DNA from: an uncultured Kineothrix sp.
GTDB taxonomy: Bacteria > Bacillota > Clostridia > Lachnospirales > Lachnospiraceae
DNA: 19,851 nt
NCBI GenBank assembly: GCA_910587275.1
Contig: CAJUMD010000058.1
Location: 1 to 19,851 of the forward strand
Direction: 5' to 3'
In this document: positions 1-6,468 of the stretch, piece after piece
Position numbering within the stretch: the stretch's first letter is position 1
Layout of the letters: every line of letters begins with the position of its first letter
Translations under genes and position numbers: made by a program
Notes under the pieces: generated by a model
Database searches by the model: none
Seen by the model: only the letters and a program-made list of their open reading frames with translations
What the model was told of the DNA's origin: nothing

Positions 1-121
1 CTTACGCAAAAATTTTGCCATTTTGCGTCAAAAATCATTGATAAGTGGCCTAATATTTTGTTTACACTCCAATGATGACGCGCTCAAACCTCCTTATTTT
101 CTAGTTTTTTTACATTTCCAT

Positions 122-146
122 GAGGGTTCAAGTCCCTTTTCCTGCA
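122..146 (+). other. 3' fragment of a tRNA gene, probable attachment-site scar
   Basis: The bases fold exactly as the last 25 bases of a tRNA: a 5-bp T stem (GAGGG 122-126 with CCCTT 134-138), the 7-base T loop TTCAAGT (127-133), a 7-base acceptor 3' strand TTCCTGC (139-145) and discriminator A (146). No CCA is encoded (CTC follows). Nothing upstream (1-121) resembles the D arm, anticodon arm or 5' acceptor strand, so the gene is not complete. Integrases commonly use tRNA 3' ends and leave such partial copies; the terminator just downstream fits an original tRNA terminator. The isotype cannot be read from the fragment. Confidence 0.6.
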
Positions 147-159
147 CTCTATGAACAAC

Positions 160-197
160 CTTGAAATACTGATAGATTCAGTGTTTCAAGTTTTTTT
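160..197 (+). terminator. Rho-independent terminator after the tRNA fragment
   Basis: The 13-base arm CTTGAAATACTGA (160-172) pairs with TCAGTGTTTCAAG (178-190), with one G-U pair and a 5-base loop, and is followed directly by seven T (191-197). It lies 13 bases after the tRNA fragment and insulates the DUF4062 gene from upstream transcription. Confidence 0.8.
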
Positions 198-243
198 CCG
201 AAAAGATTATTTACACAGTAAGCAAAACACTATCCAATACCTG

Positions 244-261
244 GAGCAAGTTTGAAAATTT
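244..261 (+). repeat. Copy of dispersed GAGC-GTTTGAAAA repeat
   Basis: GAGCAAGTTTGAAAATTT differs by one base from the minus-strand copy at 3658-3641 (GAGCATGTTTGAAAATTT), and CCTGGAGC before it matches the copy at 3613-3631. It lies just upstream of the DUF4062 promoter. Chance similarity in AT-rich DNA is possible. Confidence 0.4.
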
Positions 262-291
262 GCGATTGCTATTCTCTGCCATATAAATATT

Positions 292-300
292 TGCTATAAT
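292..300 (+). promoter_or_regulatory. Extended -10 promoter of the DUF4062 gene
   Basis: TGCTATAAT gives a perfect -10 hexamer (295-300) with the TG extension. The -35 position (about 272-277) holds only TTCTCT, so the extended -10 probably carries the promoter. Transcription would start near 307, about 20 bases before the gene. Confidence 0.6.
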
Positions 301-328
301 CGTTTTATACAAATGAAAGGGGATTTAT

Positions 329-1285
329 GTGATTATGAATAAAAAACTGCAGGTTTTTGTTTCATCTACATATACAGATCTTATCGAAGAACGCCAAGCT
401 GCTGTTGAAGCAATTCTTGATGCCGGTCATATTCCTGCCGGCATGGAACTGTTTAAAGCAGGAAATGAATCCCAGTTAAAAACAATCTATAAATGGATTG
501 ATGAATCTGATGCATATATGCTTATTCTTGGCGGTCGTTATGGCTCTGTTGAAGAAAAGACAGACAAAAGTTATACTCAACTTGAATATGAATATGCTGT
601 CGGAAAAGGCATTCCTGTGTTTGCCGTTATTTTAAGTGATTCTTTCATAACTGAGAAAATCACATTTTTAGGTTTGAAAAATGCCATGGAGCAAAATAAC
701 CCTGAAAAATATAAATTGTTTAAAGACTTTGTTATGTCAAAAATAATTCGTGAAGTTAATGACTGTAAAGATATCAAAATACAAGTACACGCAACCCTTA
801 ATCAATTTATGCACGAATATCATCTGACCGGATGGGTTCGCAACACACCTGAAAAAGATATTTCACAATTGCTTGAAGAAAACAGGCTCCTTAAAGAAGA
901 AAATAAATCTCTGATAAAGCAGCTTCAGGCTTCAAATAATGATAAATTAGGAAATTACACCTTTGACGAACTTATCCATATCTTCAAACACAAAATATTT
1001 ACTGTGGATGTGAGTTTAGTAAAAGTCAAAAAAGGAGATAAAATTAACGCACTCGATTTTTTTATCCTATATTATAATTTTTTCGCAACAGGCGTTTCAG
1101 GCAGAAATTGGCTCAGCAATGAACATTTCACAATATACAACTCTTATGCTCCTTATTATGCGTCTTTTCAATTACTCGAAAAAAGGAACAAAGGAAATTC
1201 AAATCATGAAGTGTTTATCATCACCCAATTAGGCTCCGCATTTTATACAATGTTAGAATCTAAAGGAATTACAAGTAGCAGATAA
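329..1285 (+). CDS. DUF4062 domain protein with coiled coil, possible defence or signalling factor
   Basis: This 318-residue protein begins with a DUF4062 domain (about residues 6-110). The features seen are the opening strand LQVFVSSTYTDLIEERQ, the segment PAGMELF and the core strand DAYMLILGGRYGSV. DUF4062 is a TIR/SEFIR-like alpha/beta fold, usually the N-terminal sensing or effector part of NTPase or repeat proteins. Residues about 176-203 form a Leu/Glu-rich coiled coil. The C-terminal 100 residues end in TQLGSAFYTMLE, which resembles a winged-helix or adaptor segment but is not a family I can name. The start is GTG at 329, six bases after AAAGGGG; ATG at 335 is the alternative. No NTPase domain is present, so the protein is short for its class. 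The gene is much more AT-rich than the core genes to its right and lies next to a tRNA scar, which suggests transfer. Function is not established. Confidence 0.85.
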   Translation: MIMNKKLQVFVSSTYTDLIEERQAAVEAILDAGHIPAGMELFKAGNESQLKTIYKWIDESDAYMLILGGRYGSVEEKTDKSYTQLEYEYAVGKGIPVFAVILSDSFITEKITFLGLKNAMEQNNPEKYKLFKDFVMSKIIREVNDCKDIKIQVHATLNQFMHEYHLTGWVRNTPEKDISQLLEENRLLKEENKSLIKQLQASNNDKLGNYTFDELIHIFKHKIFTVDVSLVKVKKGDKINALDFFILYYNFFATGVSGRNWLSNEHFTIYNSYAPYYASFQLLEKRNKGNSNHEVFIITQLGSAFYTMLESKGITSSR

Positions 1286-1316
1286 TGACGGAACATTGAA
1301 AAGAACTGCTTTCGGT

Positions 1317-1347
1317 GCTGTATGGAATTTCTTCATTCCATGGCAGC
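1317..1347. other. Imperfect hairpin between the DUF4062 gene and rnpB
   Basis: GCTG (1317-1320) and ATGGAAT (1322-1328) pair with ATTCCAT (1335-1341) and CAGC (1344-1347), leaving a small internal mismatch. It lies between convergent transcripts (DUF4062 gene plus, rnpB minus). Neither side has a clean T tract, so termination is only a guess. Confidence 0.3.
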
Positions 1348-1369
1348 TATGGCAGGTCAATTCATGTAC

Positions 1370-1771
1370 TAAGCAGGACGATAAGCCGGGTTATGTCGTG
1401 AATGATCATCTATCTGGAATTGCCGTTACCGGCAATTTCAAGCGACCTACCTGAAAGCAGGCCGGGCAAGCCTATCGCTTTCTATTTGGTCTTGCTTCGG
1501 ATGGGGTTTACATGGCTCCGGCTGTTACCAGCCGGACGGTAGTCTCTTACGCTGCCTTTCCACCCTTACCAACCGCTTGGTCTATGCCGAACGGAAGAAG
1601 AATCCAAAGGATTCTTCCCAATGGGGAGACATGCTGCCCATTGGGGCGGTATATTTCTGTTGCACTAGCCTTGGAGTCGCCTCCACCGGACGTTATCCGG
1701 CATCCTGCCCTGTGAAGCCCGGACTTTCCTCACCTGCGGTTCCCCGCAGCCGCGATCATTTATCCTACTTA
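1370..1771 (-). ncRNA. rnpB: RNase P RNA, bacterial class A
   Basis: This is the catalytic RNA that trims the 5' leaders of tRNA precursors. Read on the minus strand it has the conserved pieces in order: GAGGAAAGTCCGGGCT near the 5' end, CAGGGCAGGATGCC, ACAGAAATATACCGCC, GGTAAGGGTGGAAAGG, a GGCTGGTAACAGCCGG stem and ATAACCCGGCTTATC at the 3' end. P1 closes the molecule: AAGTAGGA (1770-1763) pairs with TCCTGCTT (1378-1371), with one G-U pair. The ends are set by P1 and may be off by a few bases. Two strong hairpins lie in the P12 region (about 1597-1646). The gene is 94 bases downstream of the nucleoside kinase on the same strand; I see no convincing promoter of its own. Confidence 0.97.
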
Positions 1772-1865
1772 GTACCCTTAACAAAATATCTCTGATTTCC
1801 GATGCCACAGACGGGCATACAGAATAAGAAGTTATCAAAAACAGAAACGGTTCCTTCCCCATGCG

Positions 1866-3521
1866 TTATACATGAAAACAGCTCCCGCCCACGAACTCCC
1901 TGCATATGGAGTTCTTCGGAAGGTCGTCACTGCTGACCCCCACAAAATATTCCAAAAACTTTAAAAGCCTCTTTGCTTCATAATATTCCGGCTCCCCTTT
2001 ATTAATCCCGAACAATAACGGTTCCGCATACTGCTTTAAGACTGCCAGCTCATATATCAGCACCGAATTGAACATCGCATCCGCACTTTCCTGGAACGGG
2101 AATATATACTGTTCCTCCCCTTTCCTTACGGAAGACCACATTCCGATGGTTCTTTGGGCACTGGCCCCCCTCGTCCTGGCATCCCGTACCATCCGGCGCA
2201 GCAGTCTGCCGTCCGTGGTAGGAATCCGGTTATGTTCGTCGATGTTGATGCTGGTGAGCGCACTGATGTATATTTTATACTTACTTTCGTTTGGCAGGGC
2301 ATAGGAAGTGGCATCATTCAGCCCGTGGATGCCCTCGATAACAAGTACATCATCCGGTCCCAAAGTCTTATAATTTCCCCGGTACTCCCTGGTTCCCGTC
2401 TTAAAGTTAAAGCTGGGAAGCTCCACCGTCTTACCCTCCAAAAGCTCCGTCATGTCCTTGTTGAACTGTTTCAGGTCAATGGCTTCCAGGCATTCAAAAT
2501 TATACTCGCCGTTTTCATCCTTCGGCGTATCCTGCCTGTTGACAAAATAGTCGTCCAGGGCGATGGGATGGGGCGTCAGCCCGTAGGTGCGCAGTTGGAT
2601 GGACAGCCTGTGGGAAAACGTGGTTTTCCCCGAAGAAGAAGGTCCCGCAATCATGACAAATTTCACGCCGCCCCTGTTCACGATATCCTCCGCGATTTCC
2701 CCAATCCGCCGCTCCTGCAGCGCTTCCTGCACCAAAATCATGTCGTTAAAGTTTCCCTGGCAGATTTTGTCATTCAAATCCCCCACGGTATCAATCCCCA
2801 TCATTCTACCCCATGCGTCGGTTTTTTTCAAGGTCTGGAACAATTTTTCCCGCGGTTCCATCACCGGCAGCCTGTTCGGCGCCTGCTGTTCCGGCAGAAG
2901 AAGCATCAACCCATCCTCATACGGCATGACCTCAAAATATTTCACATATCCCGTGCTGGGCAGCATATAACCGTAATAATAATCATAAAACCCATCCAGG
3001 CAGTAAATATTGACATAAGAACTCCTCCGGTAACGGAACAGCTTTTCCTTATCCTTCATTTTCTGCCTGCGGAAAATCTCCATGGCTTCCTGCATCGGAT
3101 AGGATTTCTTCACCACCGGCAGGTCCGCATCCACAAGCTCCCGCATCCTTTGGTTCAGTCTGCGGAGCAATGCATCATCCAGTTCCACATCCCCTTTGAC
3201 GCTGCAATAATAACCGGGACCGATGGCAAATTCCACCTTCACCTTCTGAAGATGATCTGCCCCCGCCACATCCCGCAGCGCTTTAATCAAAAGCATGATT
3301 GCGCTCCTCACGTAAGTCTTATGCCCCACGGAATCCCGCAGCGTAAAAAAGGAAACATCGCAGTCCTTCTTCACCTTCTTGAACAGTTCCCTGATTTTCC
3401 CGTTGGAGGAAACCAGCGCAATCGTATTGTCATACTGCGGCTGGTACTCCTTCACGATGGTTTCGTAAGTAGTTCCTTCCCCATACTGTTTTTCCCTGCC
3501 GTCAATCCTTACCGTAACCAT
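1866..3521 (-). CDS. Nucleoside kinase, uridine kinase-like with N-terminal TGS-type domain
   Basis: The protein has 551 residues. The N-terminus (about 1-60) looks like a TGS/ubiquitin-like domain, and the region to about 200 resembles the second domain of threonyl-tRNA synthetases. The C-terminal half is a P-loop kinase of the uridine kinase/phosphoribulokinase family. It has Walker A GPSSSGKTT (293-301), the substrate-loop segment ALDDYFVNR (321-329) and a Walker B-like strand DVLVIEGIHG (391-400). The likely reaction is ATP-dependent phosphorylation of a nucleoside (uridine or cytidine) in the cytosol; the exact substrate is unknown. This fused architecture is common in Clostridia and the length is normal. 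The ATG at 3521 has AGGAGG 13 bases upstream and a closer GGGAAGG. It follows nif3 on the same strand after a 136-base gap containing hairpins, so it may be transcribed separately. Confidence 0.9.
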   Translation of the reverse strand: MVTVRIDGREKQYGEGTTYETIVKEYQPQYDNTIALVSSNGKIRELFKKVKKDCDVSFFTLRDSVGHKTYVRSAIMLLIKALRDVAGADHLQKVKVEFAIGPGYYCSVKGDVELDDALLRRLNQRMRELVDADLPVVKKSYPMQEAMEIFRRQKMKDKEKLFRYRRSSYVNIYCLDGFYDYYYGYMLPSTGYVKYFEVMPYEDGLMLLLPEQQAPNRLPVMEPREKLFQTLKKTDAWGRMMGIDTVGDLNDKICQGNFNDMILVQEALQERRIGEIAEDIVNRGGVKFVMIAGPSSSGKTTFSHRLSIQLRTYGLTPHPIALDDYFVNRQDTPKDENGEYNFECLEAIDLKQFNKDMTELLEGKTVELPSFNFKTGTREYRGNYKTLGPDDVLVIEGIHGLNDATSYALPNESKYKIYISALTSINIDEHNRIPTTDGRLLRRMVRDARTRGASAQRTIGMWSSVRKGEEQYIFPFQESADAMFNSVLIYELAVLKQYAEPLLFGINKGEPEYYEAKRLLKFLEYFVGVSSDDLPKNSICREFVGGSCFHV

Positions 3522-3560
3522 AGTACCTTCCCTGCCTCCTTTTTACGAACTTTCCAAATA

Positions 3561-3577
3561 TGCCGGCGCAGCCGGCA
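3561..3577. other. Short GC-rich hairpin upstream of the nucleoside kinase
   Basis: TGCCGGC (3561-3567) and GCCGGCA (3571-3577) form a 7-bp stem with a 3-base loop in the gap between nif3 and the kinase. On the minus strand it is followed by TATTTGG, too weak a tract for a confident terminator; partial termination or attenuation before the kinase is possible. Confidence 0.35.
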
Positions 3578-3616
3578 GAAACAACCGGAAAATGCCTTCC
3601 CCCTGTCTTTCCCCTG

Positions 3617-3658
3617 GAGCGTGTTTGAAAACTGCTTAATAAATTTTCAAACATGCTC
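3617..3658. repeat. Palindromic copy of the GAGC-GTTTGAAAA repeat at the nif3 stop
   Basis: GAGCGTGTTTGAAAA (3617-3631) is inverted as TTTTCAAACATGCTC (3644-3658) around a 12-base AT-rich centre, giving a 15-bp stem with one G-U pair. The right arm begins at the nif3 stop, so TAGAGCATGTTTGAAAA on the minus strand contains the TAG stop codon itself. No T tract follows, so it is not a standard terminator. Related copies lie at 244-261 and 12588-12604. Confidence 0.7.
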
Positions 3659-4461
3659 TACGCCATCACCCAAAAAGGATTTTTCTCTTTCGCCGCAAAC
3701 ACGTTTAACCCCGGAAACTCCCCCCTTAAATATTCCACCATATACGGCACGAAAAGTTTCTCGATGCCGTAATGTCCGGCATCAATCACCGTAAGTCCCT
3801 GTGCCATCGCATCCAGTCCCTCATGATGTTCAATGTCCCCTGTCACGAGCACATCCACCCCTGCCACGACCGCCGGCTTTATCATGGATTTGCCGGAGCC
3901 GGGAGATATGGCGGCACGCTCCAAAACGGTATCCGGGTTCCCATATATTTTCACGCTTTCCAGGCAAAACACCTCTTTTACGTAAGAAGCGCACTCCCTT
4001 ACCGTCATCGCATGCGGCAGCTTCCCGTATCTGCCAATGCCCTCCTTCGAGCTTTCATCCTCGTAAGTAACGTCCAAAACCTGCTGCCCCTGTATCCTCA
4101 TTTTGCCGGCAGCCGCATCCGCCATGCCCATAACGTCAAAATTCGTATGCATGGCATAATAACTGATGTCGTTTTGCAGCAGTTTCACAATCCGGCGTCC
4201 GGTAAAATCATCGGTATTCACCCTTTTTACGGCGGAAAAAATAAGCGGATGATGGGTCAGCAGCAAACCGGCGCCTTCTGCCGCCGCTTCCTCCACTACC
4301 CCGTCCGTGGCATCCAGCGCAACGCACACTTTTCCTACCGTCTTATCCCGCCTGCCTGCCAAAAGCCCCACATTGTCCCAGCTTTCCGCAAAAGCAGGGG
4401 GGGACAGCCGTTCCAGACTTTCCATAATGATGCCGCATGACACGTTTTTTTCCTCATTCAT
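3658..4461 (-). CDS. Nif3-like dinuclear metal centre protein (YqfO family)
   Basis: This member of the NIF3/GTP cyclohydrolase I type 2 family has 267 residues from the start chosen here. Family members form hexameric toroids with two metal ions per subunit; the reaction is not settled. The metal-ligand motifs are present: THHP (His70, His71), HTNFD (His105, Asp109) and GHYGIE (His230, Glu234). The domain begins at about residue 10 with the typical ESLERLSPPAFAESWDNVGLL. The start is ATG at 4461, eight bases after AGGAGG; an upstream ATG at 4527 would overlap trmK and has no such site. The order rpoD-trmK-nif3 matches sigA-yqfN-yqfO of Bacillus, and the tight packing suggests co-transcription. 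The TAG stop lies in a repeat element. Confidence 0.93.
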   Translation of the reverse strand: MNEEKNVSCGIIMESLERLSPPAFAESWDNVGLLAGRRDKTVGKVCVALDATDGVVEEAAAEGAGLLLTHHPLIFSAVKRVNTDDFTGRRIVKLLQNDISYYAMHTNFDVMGMADAAAGKMRIQGQQVLDVTYEDESSKEGIGRYGKLPHAMTVRECASYVKEVFCLESVKIYGNPDTVLERAAISPGSGKSMIKPAVVAGVDVLVTGDIEHHEGLDAMAQGLTVIDAGHYGIEKLFVPYMVEYLRGEFPGLNVFAAKEKNPFWVMA

Positions 4462-4489
4462 GCCGCCTTCCTCCTTTTTCCCGGTACAG

Positions 4490-5317
4490 TCACATTGCCG
4501 GAAAGCAGGAAAGTGCCGTTTCAACATCCTGCAGCCGTTTCATGATTTCCTGTCTCCTGTTCTCCTGTCCGTTTCCGTTCTTATCCAAATTCTCAAGAAT
4601 CTGCATGCAAATGCCGGTCTCCCGCACCAAATATTCCCTTAACACCGGATGTTTCCGGCGTAACAGGACCGGACCATATTTGTCTTCCAGCTCATGCCGT
4701 ATCCCGTTTTTTAATCCGTCCGCCGCATGGCCATCCAACCATCCGTCCGGCGGCAGACTATCCCCGGCACAGACCCGCATCATCGGATAATATTTGCCGT
4801 CTTCCGCTACCATATCCTCGTCCGCAACGGCGTATCCCGTTTGGCGCAGATAATTCCGTACATACTGCAAATCCGACTGCGGCTGCAAAATCATTTCCTT
4901 TATTCCTATTCCATTTGTACTTACATTTGCTTCTCCATGTATTCCATTGATTCCAAACGTCCCCGCAAGTTTTTCCCTGCCTTCTTCCAGTATCTTTACC
5001 ACCAGCCGTCCGCCCATTCCGGCACAAATCAGCGTATCCGCTTCCCCTGCCTGCAGGGCCGACAGCCCGTCGGACAGCCTGGTCTCTATGTAGTCTGACA
5101 GCCGGTATTTTGCCACATGCCCCCGTGCTGCCGCCAGGGGTCCCCCGTTAACATCCATGGCTATGACATGCGGACTGATACCGTTTAACACAAGGTAGAC
5201 CGGTACAAATCCGTGGTCGCATCCCACATCACACACGGTATTTCCCTTTGTCACCATGGCGGCCACTGCCGTCAGCCGTTTGGATAGCTTCACTCTTTCC
5301 CCGGACTCCATCGGCAT
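4490..5317 (-). CDS. trmK: tRNA (adenine22-N1)-methyltransferase
   Basis: TrmK uses S-adenosylmethionine to methylate N1 of A22 in tRNA. The 275-residue protein has a class I methyltransferase core: motif I VCDVGCDHGFVPVYL (28-42), the AGMGG loop (99-103) and the family signature QPQSDLQYVR (145-154). A C-terminal helical, probably coiled-coil region follows (about 205-275). Residues 120-139 form a Gly/Asn/Ile-rich insertion between the AGMGG-ILEEG helix and the KEMILQPQSD strand, where I recall other family members having none; its DNA (4901-4960) is clearly more AT-rich than its surroundings. The ATG follows the rpoD TAA with no gap, which suggests translational coupling; ATG at 5311 is the alternative. 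It is part of the dgt-dnaG-rpoD-trmK-nif3 run. Confidence 0.93.
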   Translation of the reverse strand: MPMESGERVKLSKRLTAVAAMVTKGNTVCDVGCDHGFVPVYLVLNGISPHVIAMDVNGGPLAAARGHVAKYRLSDYIETRLSDGLSALQAGEADTLICAGMGGRLVVKILEEGREKLAGTFGINGIHGEANVSTNGIGIKEMILQPQSDLQYVRNYLRQTGYAVADEDMVAEDGKYYPMMRVCAGDSLPPDGWLDGHAADGLKNGIRHELEDKYGPVLLRRKHPVLREYLVRETGICMQILENLDKNGNGQENRRQEIMKRLQDVETALSCFPAM

Positions 5318-6430
5318 TTAATCCAAGTAATCCTTTAACTTGCGGCTCCTGCTGGGATGGCGCAGTTTCCGCAGTGCTTTCGCTTCAATCTGGCGGATAC
5401 GCTCACGGGTTACGTTAAATTCCTTACCAACTTCCTCCAATGTCCGCGCCCTGCCGTCATCCAGCCCGAAACGAAGGCGCAGCACCTTCTGTTCCCTGTC
5501 GGTCAGCGTACTGAGCACTTCCACCAACTGTTCTTTTAACAGAGTAAACGCTGCCGCATCCGCAGGCACCGGTACGTTGTCATCCTGGATGAAATCACCC
5601 AAATGGCTGTCTTCCTCCTCGCCGATTGGGGTCTCCAAAGAAACCGGCTCCTGGGAAATCTTAAGGATTTCCCGGACACGGTCCACGGGCATGTTCATTT
5701 CCTCCGCAATTTCTTCGGGAGTAGGTTCCCTCCCAAGCTCCTGCAGCAACTGCCTGCTCACGCGAATTAATTTATTAATCGTTTCTACCATATGCACGGG
5801 AATACGGATGGTTCTCGCCTGGTCCGCTATGGCGCGGGTAATCGCCTGACGAATCCACCATGTGGCATAAGTGGAGAATTTATAGCCCTTGCGGTAATCG
5901 AATTTTTCCACTGCCTTAATCAACCCGAGATTTCCCTCCTGGATTAAATCAAGAAAAAGCATTCCGCGCCCCACATATCTCTTGGCAATGCTGACCACCA
6001 AACGCAAATTGGCTTCCGCCAAACGCTTTTTGGCTTCCTCGTCGCCCATTTCCATCTTCTTTGCCAGTTCAATTTCCTCCTCGGCGGAAAGCAGCGGAAC
6101 CTTGCCGATTTCCTTCAGATACATCCTGACCGGGTCCTCGATGCTGATACCGTCCGGCACGGACAGGTCGATGTTCTCCACATCCACTTCGTCTTCTTCC
6201 GTCAGGATAATTTCCTCGTCGTCCACCTCGTCTTCTTCCGTAATGCGCAGGACATCCACGTTATTCTGTTCCAGAGTTTCCAAAATCCTGTCGAACTGCT
6301 CCTCCTCCAAGGTAAATTCCGTGAAAAAGTCGCTGATTTCCTGATACTCCAAAACATTCTTTTTCTTTTTAGCAGCGTTTAAAAGTTCTTTTAACCGTTC
6401 TTCAAACTTTGCCTGTGTGTTTTCATCCAT
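5318..6430 (-). CDS. rpoD: Primary sigma factor of RNA polymerase (sigma-70/SigA)
   Basis: The housekeeping sigma factor directs RNA polymerase to -35/-10 promoters. It has 370 residues, similar to SigA of Bacillus. Region 1.1 is short (about 1-60), followed by an acidic stretch (about 63-90) with TEEDEVD twice. Region 1.2 begins at about 98 (DPVRMYLKEIGKVPLL). Region 2 (about 138-212) contains NLRLVVSIAKRY and the promoter-melting and -10 segment TYATWWIRQAI. Region 3 covers about 215-290. Region 4 ends with the -35 helix-turn-helix TLEEVGKEFNVTRERIRQIE (330-349). I chose ATG at 6430 (MDENTQ) because AAGGA lies 11 bases upstream and the SigA alignment starts there. ATG at 6442 abuts AGGAAGG; ATG at 6472 overlaps the dnaG stop and would add a hydrophobic IILLLHL lead. 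Confidence 0.97.
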   Translation of the reverse strand: MDENTQAKFEERLKELLNAAKKKKNVLEYQEISDFFTEFTLEEEQFDRILETLEQNNVDVLRITEEDEVDDEEIILTEEDEVDVENIDLSVPDGISIEDPVRMYLKEIGKVPLLSAEEEIELAKKMEMGDEEAKKRLAEANLRLVVSIAKRYVGRGMLFLDLIQEGNLGLIKAVEKFDYRKGYKFSTYATWWIRQAITRAIADQARTIRIPVHMVETINKLIRVSRQLLQELGREPTPEEIAEEMNMPVDRVREILKISQEPVSLETPIGEEEDSHLGDFIQDDNVPVPADAAAFTLLKEQLVEVLSTLTDREQKVLRLRFGLDDGRARTLEEVGKEFNVTRERIRQIEAKALRKLRHPSRSRKLKDYLD

Positions 6431-6468
6431 TTTGGGTTCCATCCTTCCTAAATGTAGTAGTAGTATTA

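Noticed and set aside
1512..1862. Small open frames on both strands over the RNase P RNA
   Set aside because: The DNA is explained base by base by conserved rnpB structure; the frames have no ribosome sites.
3617..3658. Standard terminator for nif3
   Set aside because: The 15-bp stem is strong but no T tract follows on the minus strand, and the same sequence recurs elsewhere; a repeat is the better call.
2154..3794. 546-codon open frame on the plus strand
   Set aside because: It lies opposite the nucleoside kinase, whose protein has intact Walker A and B motifs. The plus-strand product is His/Pro/Arg-rich with no domain, a mirror effect of GC-rich codon use.
3772..4440. 222-codon plus-strand open frame opposite nif3
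   Set aside because: The nif3 frame carries all metal-ligand motifs; this frame is low in recognisable features and is a shadow.
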